A DNA stretch of 57,820 nucleotides from Bacteroidales bacterium (lineage in GTDB: Bacteria; Bacteroidota; Bacteroidia; Bacteroidales; P3). Of the stretch, positions 51,151 through 57,820 are shown in pieces (the stretch's first letter is position 1; each line of letters opens with the position of its first letter). Under the pieces are notes generated by a model. That model saw only the letters and a program-made list of their open reading frames with translations. It did not search any database and was not told the origin of the DNA. A program made the translations under genes and the position numbers. The DNA is taken from NCBI GenBank assembly GCA_017522255.1, contig JAFWZP010000054.1, positions 1-57,820 on the forward strand. Reading direction: 5' to 3'.

Positions 51151-51158
51151 GCAAAGGT
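51151..51158 (-). promoter_or_regulatory. Probable promoter (-7 TACCTTTG) for bamA-ompH-ompH
   Basis: TACCTTTG on the minus strand lies in the 160-bp gap between uppS and bamA, about 120 bp before the bamA ATG. Confidence 0.55.
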
Positions 51159-51221
51159 ACATAATATTTTGCAATATTCCTACAATATTTTTGTGATATT
51201 GTTTTATTTGGTTCAAAAATA

Positions 51222-51974
51222 TTATTGATTATTGTTATTTTCAATCACTTGGTCGCCTGTTTTGCCGAATCTTCGTTGTCGTCCTTGGTAGTCGGCAATG
51301 GCTTCTACGAGGTCTGTTTTTCTAAAGTCCGGCCATAATTTTTGAGTAAAATATAGTTCGGTGTAGGCTATTTGCCATAGTAGGAAATTGCTTATTCGGT
51401 GTTCGCCACCGGTGCGTATAAGCAAATCCGGGTCGGGATAATTTTTGGTGTTTAAGTAGTTTTGCAATGTCGTTTCGGTTATTTCATCTTCCACTATTTT
51501 ACCATTTTTGGCATCGCTCACCACTTTTTTTAGGGCTTCTTTTATTTCCCATCTCGAGCTGTAGCTTAATGCCAATATCAAGGTGGTGCCGGTGTTTTTG
51601 GCAGTGTCGTCGATGCTCTTCATCAGTTCGTTGTAGGTATCGGTGGGCAACGATTGTGTGTTGCCTATGGTTTGTAGGCGTATGTTGTTTTTTTGCAAAG
51701 TAGGTGTTTCTTCGTGTATGCATTTTACCAATAGTTGCATAAGTCCATCTACTTCGGCTTGAGGACGGTTCCAGTTTTCGGTCGAAAAGGCATACAATGT
51801 GAGGTATTTAACGCCGAGTTCGGCAGCTGTTTCCACTGTGTCGCGTACTGCTGTTATTGCGTTTTGATGTCCGAATATACGTTCTTTGGCTTGCTGTTTG
51901 GCCCATCGTCCATTGCCGTCCATTATCACTGCTATGTGCTGTGGTATATTGTTTTTATTTATTTCTGTGTTCAT
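51222..51974 (-). CDS. uppS: Isoprenyl (undecaprenyl diphosphate) transferase
   Basis: The 250-aa cis-prenyltransferase condenses isopentenyl diphosphate onto farnesyl diphosphate to make the lipid carrier for cell-wall synthesis. It has the signature HIAVIMDGNGRWAK (catalytic Asp, about 18-26), GVKYLTLYAFSTENWNR (about 55-71) and the C-terminal PDLLIRTGGEHRISNFLLWQIAYTEL region (about 190-215). The gene order porG-like, uppS, bamA, ompH, ompH matches a conserved Bacteroidota envelope cluster. Confidence 0.95.
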   Translation of the reverse strand: MNTEINKNNIPQHIAVIMDGNGRWAKQQAKERIFGHQNAITAVRDTVETAAELGVKYLTLYAFSTENWNRPQAEVDGLMQLLVKCIHEETPTLQKNNIRLQTIGNTQSLPTDTYNELMKSIDDTAKNTGTTLILALSYSSRWEIKEALKKVVSDAKNGKIVEDEITETTLQNYLNTKNYPDPDLLIRTGGEHRISNFLLWQIAYTELYFTQKLWPDFRKTDLVEAIADYQGRQRRFGKTGDQVIENNNNQ

Positions 51975-52026
51975 ATTGTTGTGTGTATTGTATTCTTTGT
52001 TAATATATAATATAATGTATTGCGGT

Positions 52027-52926
52027 TTACCACCCCGATTCGCATTTAGGTCCCAATCCCAAAAAGGATATTACGGCGTCCATTTGTATGGTAATGGTGA
52101 TTCCCATAAATGAGTACCAGTCGTTTAGCGAGTCATCGCCACGTTTTATTCCCGGAGCGTTTATGTATCCGTTTACCACTTCGTTGCTGCGGTCGCCAAG
52201 TATTACGGCCATATTGCCACCATTTGCCGATAGTATGTCGCGTTCAACATAGGTGGTACTAACGTCGTCGAGGTAGTCGGTCCATGTTTTTCTAAAACCG
52301 TATTCTATGCCTAAAGTTATGTATTTGTTTGTTTTCCATTTAAAACCCAATCCAAAGGGCATCATCTTTTCCAATAATTGATATTTCGTTCTTTCGGGGT
52401 ATGCCGACGAGCCTTGTCCCTCGGTACCAAGTGGCTGCAGAGCATACCATTCGCTTTCACCGGTTACGGGATTGATGTATTCGGCTTTGGGGTTAAATCC
52501 AAAAAAACCGAAACCGACAAATATGTAAGGTGTCCACTCGTGCGAACCCATACCGGTGGCAAAGGGTAAAAAGTTGAATTGCACCAACAAAGACGCTTCT
52601 ACTATGCTCGACCGAAAACTGAGGTTGCGTAGCTCCAAGTAGTCAGGGTTGCCACCCTGCACCTGTCCGTAACCTCCCGAAATTTGGAAAGTCCAACGGT
52701 TGTTTGGATTGTAGCGTACTAACAGCAAACCACCGGGACGTGGCATCGATATCATGCTTTGGTTGTTTAAGTCGCCGATATAATTCATACCTCCCACAGC
52801 AAGACCTATTTCCATTTTGTTGGGTCGCATATACTGAGCTTCTGCCACAAAACCGAAAAGTATTGCAGTAAAGAAAATAATTGATTTCTTTTTTATCGAT
52901 ATGTTATATGCTATGTGTTTCTTCAC
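52027..52926 (-). CDS. DUF6089 family outer-membrane protein, PorG-like
   Basis: The 299-aa product has a long N-terminus with a signal peptide (hydrophobic about 14-28, AEAQY) and a beta-rich body typical of a small 8-strand outer-membrane barrel (EIGLAVGGMNYIGDL, YIFVGFGFFGFNPKAEY, LGIEYGFRKTWTDYLDDVS). In Porphyromonas the corresponding gene next to uppS and bamA is porG, a type IX secretion component. Synteny and family make PorG the best call, but DUF6089 also contains relatives outside T9SS. It lies 52 bp upstream of uppS. Confidence 0.82.
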   Translation of the reverse strand: MKKHIAYNISIKKKSIIFFTAILFGFVAEAQYMRPNKMEIGLAVGGMNYIGDLNNQSMISMPRPGGLLLVRYNPNNRWTFQISGGYGQVQGGNPDYLELRNLSFRSSIVEASLLVQFNFLPFATGMGSHEWTPYIFVGFGFFGFNPKAEYINPVTGESEWYALQPLGTEGQGSSAYPERTKYQLLEKMMPFGLGFKWKTNKYITLGIEYGFRKTWTDYLDDVSTTYVERDILSANGGNMAVILGDRSNEVVNGYINAPGIKRGDDSLNDWYSFMGITITIQMDAVISFLGLGPKCESGW

Positions 52927-53068
52927 TTATTTATTCTTTGCCATTATTTTATTATGTGTATTTTTTTGTACACGTTTTCTATTACGAAAAAAAGCCAACA
53001 ATATTGTGTAGGAAACTATTTTTTAGAAATTATGGACTAAAAAAACTATCCCTATCTGTCGTTTTTTA

Positions 53069-53270
53069 CCTCACGAGGATTTTTAATTTTCCTCGTGAGG
53101 TTTTTTGAAAAACTACGTGAGGAAAATTTTGCGACATCGTGATATGTTTTGGCCTAAAGTTTTGAAATACAATATTGTGATGTTTTTTTGATTTTATACT
53201 ATATCATCACATTCTCGACACCCTATTATAAATTTGTTGATAGTAGGGTGTGAATGAATTTATACCCTAT
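53069..53270 (+). repeat. 22-bp-phased intergenic repeat array D
   Basis: Cores CCTCACGAGG, CCTCGTGAGG, CTACGTGAGG and CATCGTGATA start at 53069, 53091, 53113 and 53135, exactly 22 bp apart with 12-bp A/T-rich spacers. The 34-bp hairpin ACACCCTA...TAGGGTGT spans 53218-53251, and another ATACCCTAT at 53262 is 44 bp (2 x 22) after the first arm. The rest of the gene-free stretch 52927-53487 contains the promoter at 53404 and no gene. Confidence 0.82.
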
Positions 53271-53403
53271 CATAAAATTGAGCTATACATAGTATCGTTT
53301 AAATCGGTTTAAAACTATCACAGTATTTCTTTTGTTTTGAATAATGAAAGTCGGCTTGTTGATATTTTTTTTTAATAAATGTTTATCACATTGATAAAAG
53401 TAG

Positions 53404-53411
53404 TAATTTTG
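53404..53411 (+). promoter_or_regulatory. Probable promoter (-7 TAATTTTG) for 53488-54021
   Basis: TAATTTTG matches TAnnTTTG and lies 77 bp before the ATG at 53488. Confidence 0.55.
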
Positions 53412-53487
53412 CAAGCGAATTAGAGTGGTGTTTTACACTAATGCAGTGATATAAAGATAGTAATAAATAAAAAATGATATAAATATT

Positions 53488-54021
53488 ATGGAAACAATAA
53501 TTTTTACAACCGTGGCATGTTTGCTTTCGTCGGGATTGATGGGCGTTATAGCTTATTTTATTATTAAAAGATTTGTGGAAAACGAACAAAAAAAATCGTT
53601 GCTTGAACTTAAAAAGATGCAGGCAATGGAAAATTTGCGAGTAGTTAACCCCATACGTTTGCAAGCCTACGAGCGTTTGGCATTGTTTTTGGAGCGTATA
53701 ACTCCCAATAGCTTAGTGTTGCGTTGCTATCAACCGGGTATGGATTTAAAGGTGTTGCAAGGAGTAATGACCAAGAACATACGCGATGAGTTTGAACATA
53801 ATTTGTCGCAACAGGTGTATGTGTCCACCGAAGCATGGAGCCGTATAAAAGAAGCCAAAGAAGAGATGATAAACATAATAAACGCTTCGGCTGTAAAGAT
53901 GGACGCTTCGGCAGACATTTCGAGCCTTGTGGGTGTTATCTTCGAAAGCATGGCTAAGCAAAATCCGGTGGATTCGGCTTTGGAATTTTTGAAGAAAGAA
54001 ATACGCAAAACTTTCGAATAA
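53488..54021 (+). CDS. Conserved membrane-anchored protein of unknown function
   Basis: The 177-aa product has one N-terminal membrane helix (about 5-27) followed by a cytosolic, mostly helical domain with NPIRLQAYERLALFLERITP (about 53-72), LSQQVYVSTEAW and IFESMAKQNPVDSALEFLKKEI. It is a conserved Bacteroidota type without known function to me. It precedes the Fe-S protein and radical SAM genes by 37 bp on the same strand and may be cotranscribed with them. Confidence 0.8.
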   Translation: METIIFTTVACLLSSGLMGVIAYFIIKRFVENEQKKSLLELKKMQAMENLRVVNPIRLQAYERLALFLERITPNSLVLRCYQPGMDLKVLQGVMTKNIRDEFEHNLSQQVYVSTEAWSRIKEAKEEMINIINASAVKMDASADISSLVGVIFESMAKQNPVDSALEFLKKEIRKTFE

Positions 54022-54057
54022 AAACAATAGTGTAAGATATTATATAGCTGTAAGAGT

Positions 54058-54780
54058 ATGAAAGCAAGTGTGTTTATCCCTTGTAGTGTGGATCAATATT
54101 CGGCTCAAACAGGGTTTAATCTTATCAAGTTGCTGCAAAGTTTGGATATAGAGGTATGCTACAACGAAAACCAAACCTGCTGTGGCAAGGTGGCTTATTT
54201 TGAGGGCGATAAAGAAACAGCCAAAGTGTTGGCAGAGCAGTTTATGTCGTGCCACAAGGGTGCCGATTATATAATAGGCTGTTCGAGTTCGTGTTTGGCT
54301 TATATGAAACGCTATTATGCCGACCTTTTTGTCAATTCGGGATACCACAACACTTTTACCGAATACCTCGACCGCTTGTATGATATTACCGATTTTATTG
54401 TCCATGTGCTTAAAAAACAATCATTAGGGGCTGTGTTTGAGCACAAAGTGGCCATAGTGGACGATATATCCACCTGCAACGACTATGGCTTGTACGACGA
54501 GCCACGATTATTACTCGAAAATGTAAAAGGACTATCGTTGATAGAACTGAGCAATAGCACTATAAGTTGTGGACATGCCAATATGTTTGCCTCCACTTTC
54601 GAACCTATATCCACCGAGCTGGCTCGCCGCAAGGTGCAAGACGCCATAGGCAAAGGCGTGGAATACATAACCTCCACCGATATGGGTTGCCTGTTGCACC
54701 TCCAATCATATATCAACAAGGCCAAGCTGCCTATCAAGTGTAAACACATAGTAGACATACTGGCAACCAATGAGCAATAG
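54058..54780 (+). CDS. LutA/YkgE-like Fe-S protein with altered CCG motifs
   Basis: The 240-aa protein resembles LutA/YkgE and glycolate oxidase/heterodisulfide reductase subunits with two cysteine-rich (CCG) domains. The first has TCCGKVAYF (about 42) and GCSSSCLAYMKRYY (about 82), the second VDDISTCND (usually H-D-S/P-C-H, about 137), SCGHANMF (usually CCG) and TDMGCLLHL (about 202). The canonical second-domain CCG is reduced to SCG and HxxCH to STCND, so it probably binds a different cluster or substrate. Its end overlaps the radical SAM gene by 11 bp, implying coupled expression. Confidence 0.85.
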   Translation: MKASVFIPCSVDQYSAQTGFNLIKLLQSLDIEVCYNENQTCCGKVAYFEGDKETAKVLAEQFMSCHKGADYIIGCSSSCLAYMKRYYADLFVNSGYHNTFTEYLDRLYDITDFIVHVLKKQSLGAVFEHKVAIVDDISTCNDYGLYDEPRLLLENVKGLSLIELSNSTISCGHANMFASTFEPISTELARRKVQDAIGKGVEYITSTDMGCLLHLQSYINKAKLPIKCKHIVDILATNEQ

Positions 54781-55729
54781 CGAAACAATATTCCCCTGGG
54801 GGCACGAACGCCGCTACAACGCCTACTCCAACTACTTTAAGAAACACTTTGGAGGTAGGGTGCAAAAGCTATCGATCGACGCAGGCTTTACCTGCCCCAA
54901 CCGCGACGGCAGCAAGAGCGTGGGCGGTTGTACCTTTTGCAACAATGATGCCTTCAACCCCTCCTATTGCCAACCCTCCAAAAGCATAACACAACAACTC
55001 GACGAGGGTATAGAGTTCCACGAATGGCGATACAAAAAGTCGTGCGAATACCTGGCTTACTTCCAAGCCTACTCCAACACCTACGGCCCGTTGGAGAAGA
55101 TGAAGCAGCTGTACTCCGAAGCCCTCTCGCACCCAAAAGTGATTGGCTTGGTGATAGGCACACGGCCCGACTGCATAGACCCCCAGAAGCTCGACTACCT
55201 GCAACAGCTGTCCCGCGACTACTACATAACGGTGGAATACGGCATAGAAAGCTGCTACGACAAAACGCTGAAGACCATCAATCGGGGGCACGACTTCCAA
55301 ACCACCGTCGAGGCTATAAAGGCCACCGCCGAACGTGGCTTGCATGTGGGCGGACACCTGATATTCGGCCTGCCGGGCGAAAGCCGCGAAGAGATGTTGG
55401 CTCAAGCTCATACACTCTCCGACTTGCCCCTGCACTCTCTCAAGTTCCATCAGCTGCAGATACTCAAAGGCTCGCTTATGGAAAAGGACTACGCCTTACA
55501 CCCCGACAAGTATTCATTCTTTGAACTCGAAGATTACATCGATTTCGTTATCGACTTCCTCGAACGCCTACGCCCCGACATAGTGGTGGAACGCTTTGCC
55601 GGCGAGGTGCCTCCTCGCTACCAAGTAACCTCGGCATGGGGACTGATACGCAACGAAAAGATTCCCGTACTGGTAGAAAACCGAATGAAGCAACGCGACA
55701 CCTGGCAGGGAAAGAAGTATATGGGATAA
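54770..55729 (+). CDS. TIGR01212-family radical SAM protein (YhcC-like)
   Basis: The 319-aa protein has FTCPNRDGSKSVGGCTFCNN (about 39-58), whose three Cys in C-x11-C-x2-C form hold the [4Fe-4S] cluster typical of this YhcC-like family. Later segments YFQAYSNTYGP, VIGTRPDCI, GIESCYDKTL and GHLIFGLPGE complete the half TIM-barrel. The family is conserved but its substrate is not established; tRNA modification has been proposed. Its start overlaps the LutA-like gene by 11 bp. The gene is markedly GC-richer than its neighbours downstream. Confidence 0.92.
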   Translation: MSNSETIFPWGHERRYNAYSNYFKKHFGGRVQKLSIDAGFTCPNRDGSKSVGGCTFCNNDAFNPSYCQPSKSITQQLDEGIEFHEWRYKKSCEYLAYFQAYSNTYGPLEKMKQLYSEALSHPKVIGLVIGTRPDCIDPQKLDYLQQLSRDYYITVEYGIESCYDKTLKTINRGHDFQTTVEAIKATAERGLHVGGHLIFGLPGESREEMLAQAHTLSDLPLHSLKFHQLQILKGSLMEKDYALHPDKYSFFELEDYIDFVIDFLERLRPDIVVERFAGEVPPRYQVTSAWGLIRNEKIPVLVENRMKQRDTWQGKKYMG

Positions 55730-55766
55730 AGGTATGTAGTGAACAAAACAATAAACTCCGTAAGCT

Positions 55767-56708
55767 ATGAAGAAGATACTGATTATATGCGTGGCGTTGG
55801 TAAACATTGCTACACATACATTGGCACAAAACGACAGCATCGTACATGCTTATTTTATGGAGAGACTGCAAGAGGCCAAAACAGCCATAGACAGTGCCGA
55901 GATTTATTATTCGGATTTCATTTATTATAACGGTGGAGAATACACGCCTTACGAGTCATATCATCCTTTCAATGAAAACGATTCATTACCACGAACTTTA
56001 CTATTCCCTTACGGCGTCGATAGTGCGTTGGCTATTTTTCGTCGCCTTTATTGGCAAGAAGGTATGGAATATCTTTATTATCCAATAGTGCAACTCGAAC
56101 ATGCTTTGGGTCTGCCTCACGATTTTACTATTGCTCCGCCCGACACTTCGGATTTTTACATGCCTTTGCAAAGTGGCACTTACGACGAATTGAACTCAGG
56201 TTGGGAAACCAACTATAAGCAATATTTATATCCTCATGCCGAGTGGACTTGGCGACATTGCAAAACCTATACCGCACTTTTTCAAGATGTTGATGAACCC
56301 AACCTTTGGCATAGCCAAAATGATACTGTGCTGAGGCTCACGGTTACTCATCTGCCCCATGGCAGCAAAACAATAATACGCGTTTATAAGCACAATGGGC
56401 AACCTATAGCCGTGTGCCGCTCTGTAGGTCAAGAATATTCCTGTTTGAAATCATTTCGCAATGTACAAAATAAGTACAACAAACAGCAACTTACATCCGA
56501 ACAATGGCACGAAATTATGAATAAGGCTTCTGCCATCGACTCTCTTCCTTGGAAAGAAAGAGGTACTATTATTGATGGAAATCGCTATTGGTATGAATAT
56601 CGCCACGATTCCTCTTATCGTTCATATTACTCTCATAAAGACAGAGTAGGACTATGGCAGTATCTAATTGATTTATTAGAAAATCCCTCAAAACAAATGA
56701 AACACTAA
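55767..56708 (+). CDS. Exported hypothetical protein
   Basis: The 313-aa product has a signal peptide (1-20, THTLAQ) and a mature part rich in Tyr and Trp, with SGWETNYKQYLYPHAEWTWRH in the middle and a beta-like stretch VLRLTVTHLPHGSKTIIRVYKHNGQP. I recognise no family. It lies 37 bp after the radical SAM gene and 13 bp before another lipoprotein gene whose first codons (MKKILII) are the same, similar to the leader sharing seen at 10676-12309. Confidence 0.7.
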   Translation: MKKILIICVALVNIATHTLAQNDSIVHAYFMERLQEAKTAIDSAEIYYSDFIYYNGGEYTPYESYHPFNENDSLPRTLLFPYGVDSALAIFRRLYWQEGMEYLYYPIVQLEHALGLPHDFTIAPPDTSDFYMPLQSGTYDELNSGWETNYKQYLYPHAEWTWRHCKTYTALFQDVDEPNLWHSQNDTVLRLTVTHLPHGSKTIIRVYKHNGQPIAVCRSVGQEYSCLKSFRNVQNKYNKQQLTSEQWHEIMNKASAIDSLPWKERGTIIDGNRYWYEYRHDSSYRSYYSHKDRVGLWQYLIDLLENPSKQMKH

Positions 56709-56721
56709 TTTTCTACACACT

Positions 56722-57285
56722 ATGAAGAAGATATTGATAATAAGTATGATGTTATCCGTATTAAGTAGTTGTAATAATGGCAAAACAGCCGATTGCACTA
56801 TTGATAGAAAAGAACATCTTACAAATGAAGAATGGGAAATTATAACCACAAACTGCGAGTATTTTAGCAAATTATTGGAAGCAGAGGAATATTTAAAATC
56901 GGGTGGAAAACTTTCTGCAGGAATGGTGCAACCATTGTTGCCTACCAATGAAAAAGATTTTGACCTTTTTCGCATTCTCGAATTATATCCCGAAGATAAT
57001 TGTAATCATGTAAATTTGTATTGGTTGGCTGCTCAATATGCCACCGACGACAGCCTTGATGTTATAGAACACGTATTGATGTGGCCTATTTGGACTAATG
57101 AATGGGAATTACCTTGGGAATTGGCAATAGAAATAGAGAAGAAAAACTCCGAGAAATTTTATAGCACAATAAAAAAGATATGGAACACAAAAGACATAGA
57201 ATATTGGCAACGTTACCGATGCAAATATTATGAGTTTTATTCCTATCCAGAAAATCAATACGACCAATTTGTTTATGGAAAGTAA
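56722..57285 (+). CDS. Lipoprotein of unknown function
   Basis: The 187-aa product has a lipobox (SVLSSC, Cys-17) and a mostly helical body with LTNEEWEIITTNCEYFSKLLEAEEYL, DLFRILELYPEDNCNHVNLYWLAAQYA and repeated Trp in PIWTNEWELPWEL. It may be a secreted accessory or immunity-like protein, but no family is recognised. It follows 55767-56708 by 13 bp on the same strand. Confidence 0.68.
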   Translation: MKKILIISMMLSVLSSCNNGKTADCTIDRKEHLTNEEWEIITTNCEYFSKLLEAEEYLKSGGKLSAGMVQPLLPTNEKDFDLFRILELYPEDNCNHVNLYWLAAQYATDDSLDVIEHVLMWPIWTNEWELPWELAIEIEKKNSEKFYSTIKKIWNTKDIEYWQRYRCKYYEFYSYPENQYDQFVYGK

Positions 57286-57355
57286 AAAAACATCAAACGC
57301 ACTTATATTACTATCCAATATAGCTTAAAACACTTTTCGGTTTACACTGAAGATG

Positions 57356-57403
57356 GTTTTGGGAAAGAATGTTTCCCACGTGGGAAACATTCTTTCCCAA
57401 AAC
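57356..57403. repeat. 48-bp perfect palindrome centred on CACGTG
   Basis: The two 24-bp halves are exact reverse complements with no loop: G-TTTT-GGGAAAGAATGTTTCCCAC and its mirror GTGGGAAACATTCTTTCCC-AAAA-C. It lies in the gene-free stretch 57286-57744 between a lipoprotein gene and a promoter. It lacks the T run of a terminator, so a protein-binding site or cruciform is possible. A further TTTCCC follows at 57407. Confidence 0.85.
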
Positions 57404-57518
57404 TGCTTTCCCTCTAAACTAAAACCCGACTAAACGGAGAACGGATAATTTCCAATAAGAAATGCAACTTTTTGGATAAAAAAGAGCTAAAAATATTTGT
57501 TTTATTGAAAAAAGTGTG

Positions 57519-57526
57519 TATATTTG
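57519..57526 (+). promoter_or_regulatory. Promoter (-7 TATATTTG, -33 TTG) for the last gene
   Basis: TTG (57497-57499) and TATATTTG (57519-57526) are 19 bp apart, the consensus arrangement. The leader includes a 29-codon frame at 57563-57652 before the gene at 57745. Confidence 0.75.
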
Positions 57527-57562
57527 CAGGGTCTTTTAGGATATCTTAAAAAACGAAAATAT

Positions 57563-57652
57563 ATGTGTAAGATATTAAAATATAGCGAATTGCTTCATTT
57601 GAAACGTCCTAAGCAGTGGCTGCTGAATTTGATTGACCGCCCAAATTTATAG
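57563..57652 (+). CDS. Possible 29-aa leader peptide
   Basis: The frame MCKILKYSELLHLKRPKQWL, then LNLIDRPNL, ends with TAG at 57650-57652. It lies 36 bp downstream of a consensus promoter and 92 bp before the next gene, so it could be a small gene or an upstream regulatory frame. A basic, amphipathic composition is visible; no family is known to me. Confidence 0.35.
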   Translation: MCKILKYSELLHLKRPKQWLLNLIDRPNL

Positions 57653-57744
57653 CAGCCAAATATCCCGATATTGTATTTTGAAAAAGGAAACTACACGAAG
57701 ACAGTAGTGTTGTCTTTATTATTGTTAATATTAAAAATATAAAC

Positions 57745-57820
57745 ATGAAAGTAAGTGTAAAGTACTTTATGGTTTTGTTGTTCTTCTGCATGGTAGAATA
57801 TACATACGGACAGAATGTGA
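57745..57820 (+). CDS. Exported protein, start only (cut by window end)
   Basis: The 25 visible codons encode a signal peptide (MKVSVKYFMVLLFFCMVEYTYGQN). The rest lies outside the window, so the product cannot be named. Confidence 0.6.
   Translation, partial: MKVSVKYFMVLLFFCMVEYTYGQNV

Overview
The window comes from the chromosome of an AT-rich member of the order Bacteroidales (phylum Bacteroidota). The evidence is promoters of the TAnnTTTG type in front of many genes, weak Shine-Dalgarno signals, a C-terminal type IX secretion (T9SS) sorting domain on a protease, DUF3127, DUF4491, DUF6089 and HU-like (HU-HIG clade) proteins, a fused OmpA/PD40/TPR protein of PorE type, and the gene order porG-like, uppS, bamA, ompH, ompH known from Porphyromonas. 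No transposase or CRISPR array was seen. One tRNA gene (Ser-GGA) is present.

Layout. 1-3400: a leftward array of orphan RHS core/toxin-tip fragments alternating with exported probable immunity proteins. 3884-7681: PorE-like OmpA protein and an MsbA-like ABC exporter. 7818-9423: tRNA-Ser, a small Ser/Lys-rich protein, 5-formyl-THF cyclo-ligase, DUF3127 protein. 10047-15768: accessory leftward genes for secreted proteins and lipoproteins that share near-identical signal-peptide DNA, a Sel1-repeat protein, a DUF4838 glycosidase-like protein and a 47-aa small protein. 15942-19918: a type II restriction-modification (R-M) system (Eco47II-like) divergent from a three-gene HU-like operon. 19995-26339: a T9SS S1 protease split by a frameshift in an A8 tract, lipoproteins, a TonB-domain protein and a thioredoxin-like/Cys-rich lipoprotein pair. 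26612-31584: housekeeping genes (pepD, THUMP-like methyltransferase, nucleotidyltransferase, tadA, LolA-like). 32213-37247: DUF2975/HTH pair, M16 protease, LD-carboxypeptidase. 37296-43212: second R-M system (HinP1I-like), a second three-gene HU-like operon, a lipoprotein and a frameshifted DUF1016/YhcG nuclease. 43383-47270: DUF4491, C69 dipeptidase, pyrBI with a leader that looks like an attenuator. 47397-52926: Skp/BamA/UppS/PorG-like envelope cluster. 53488-57820: conserved membrane protein, Fe-S protein plus radical SAM pair, and accessory secreted proteins.

The most unusual signal is not a gene. Six intergenic regions (3486-3649, 9715-9880, 18205-18611, 31698-31890, 40652-40935, 53069-53270) carry short, mostly palindromic cores repeated at a period of exactly 22 bp, about two helical turns. 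Two of these arrays lie directly upstream of the two HU-like three-gene operons, and each uses its own core sequence. The other four share one architecture: CMTCRYGAKG-like cores every 22 bp, then a 22-bp-phased distal block, which in three of the four is a 34-bp ACCCTAT...ATAGGGT hairpin. Both HU-like operons also sit next to a C5-methyltransferase/restriction enzyme pair. I read this as a candidate undescribed DNA-architecture or regulatory system in which small HU-like paralogues bind helically phased arrays. The periodicity and gene order are read directly from the sequence; the functional link is inference.
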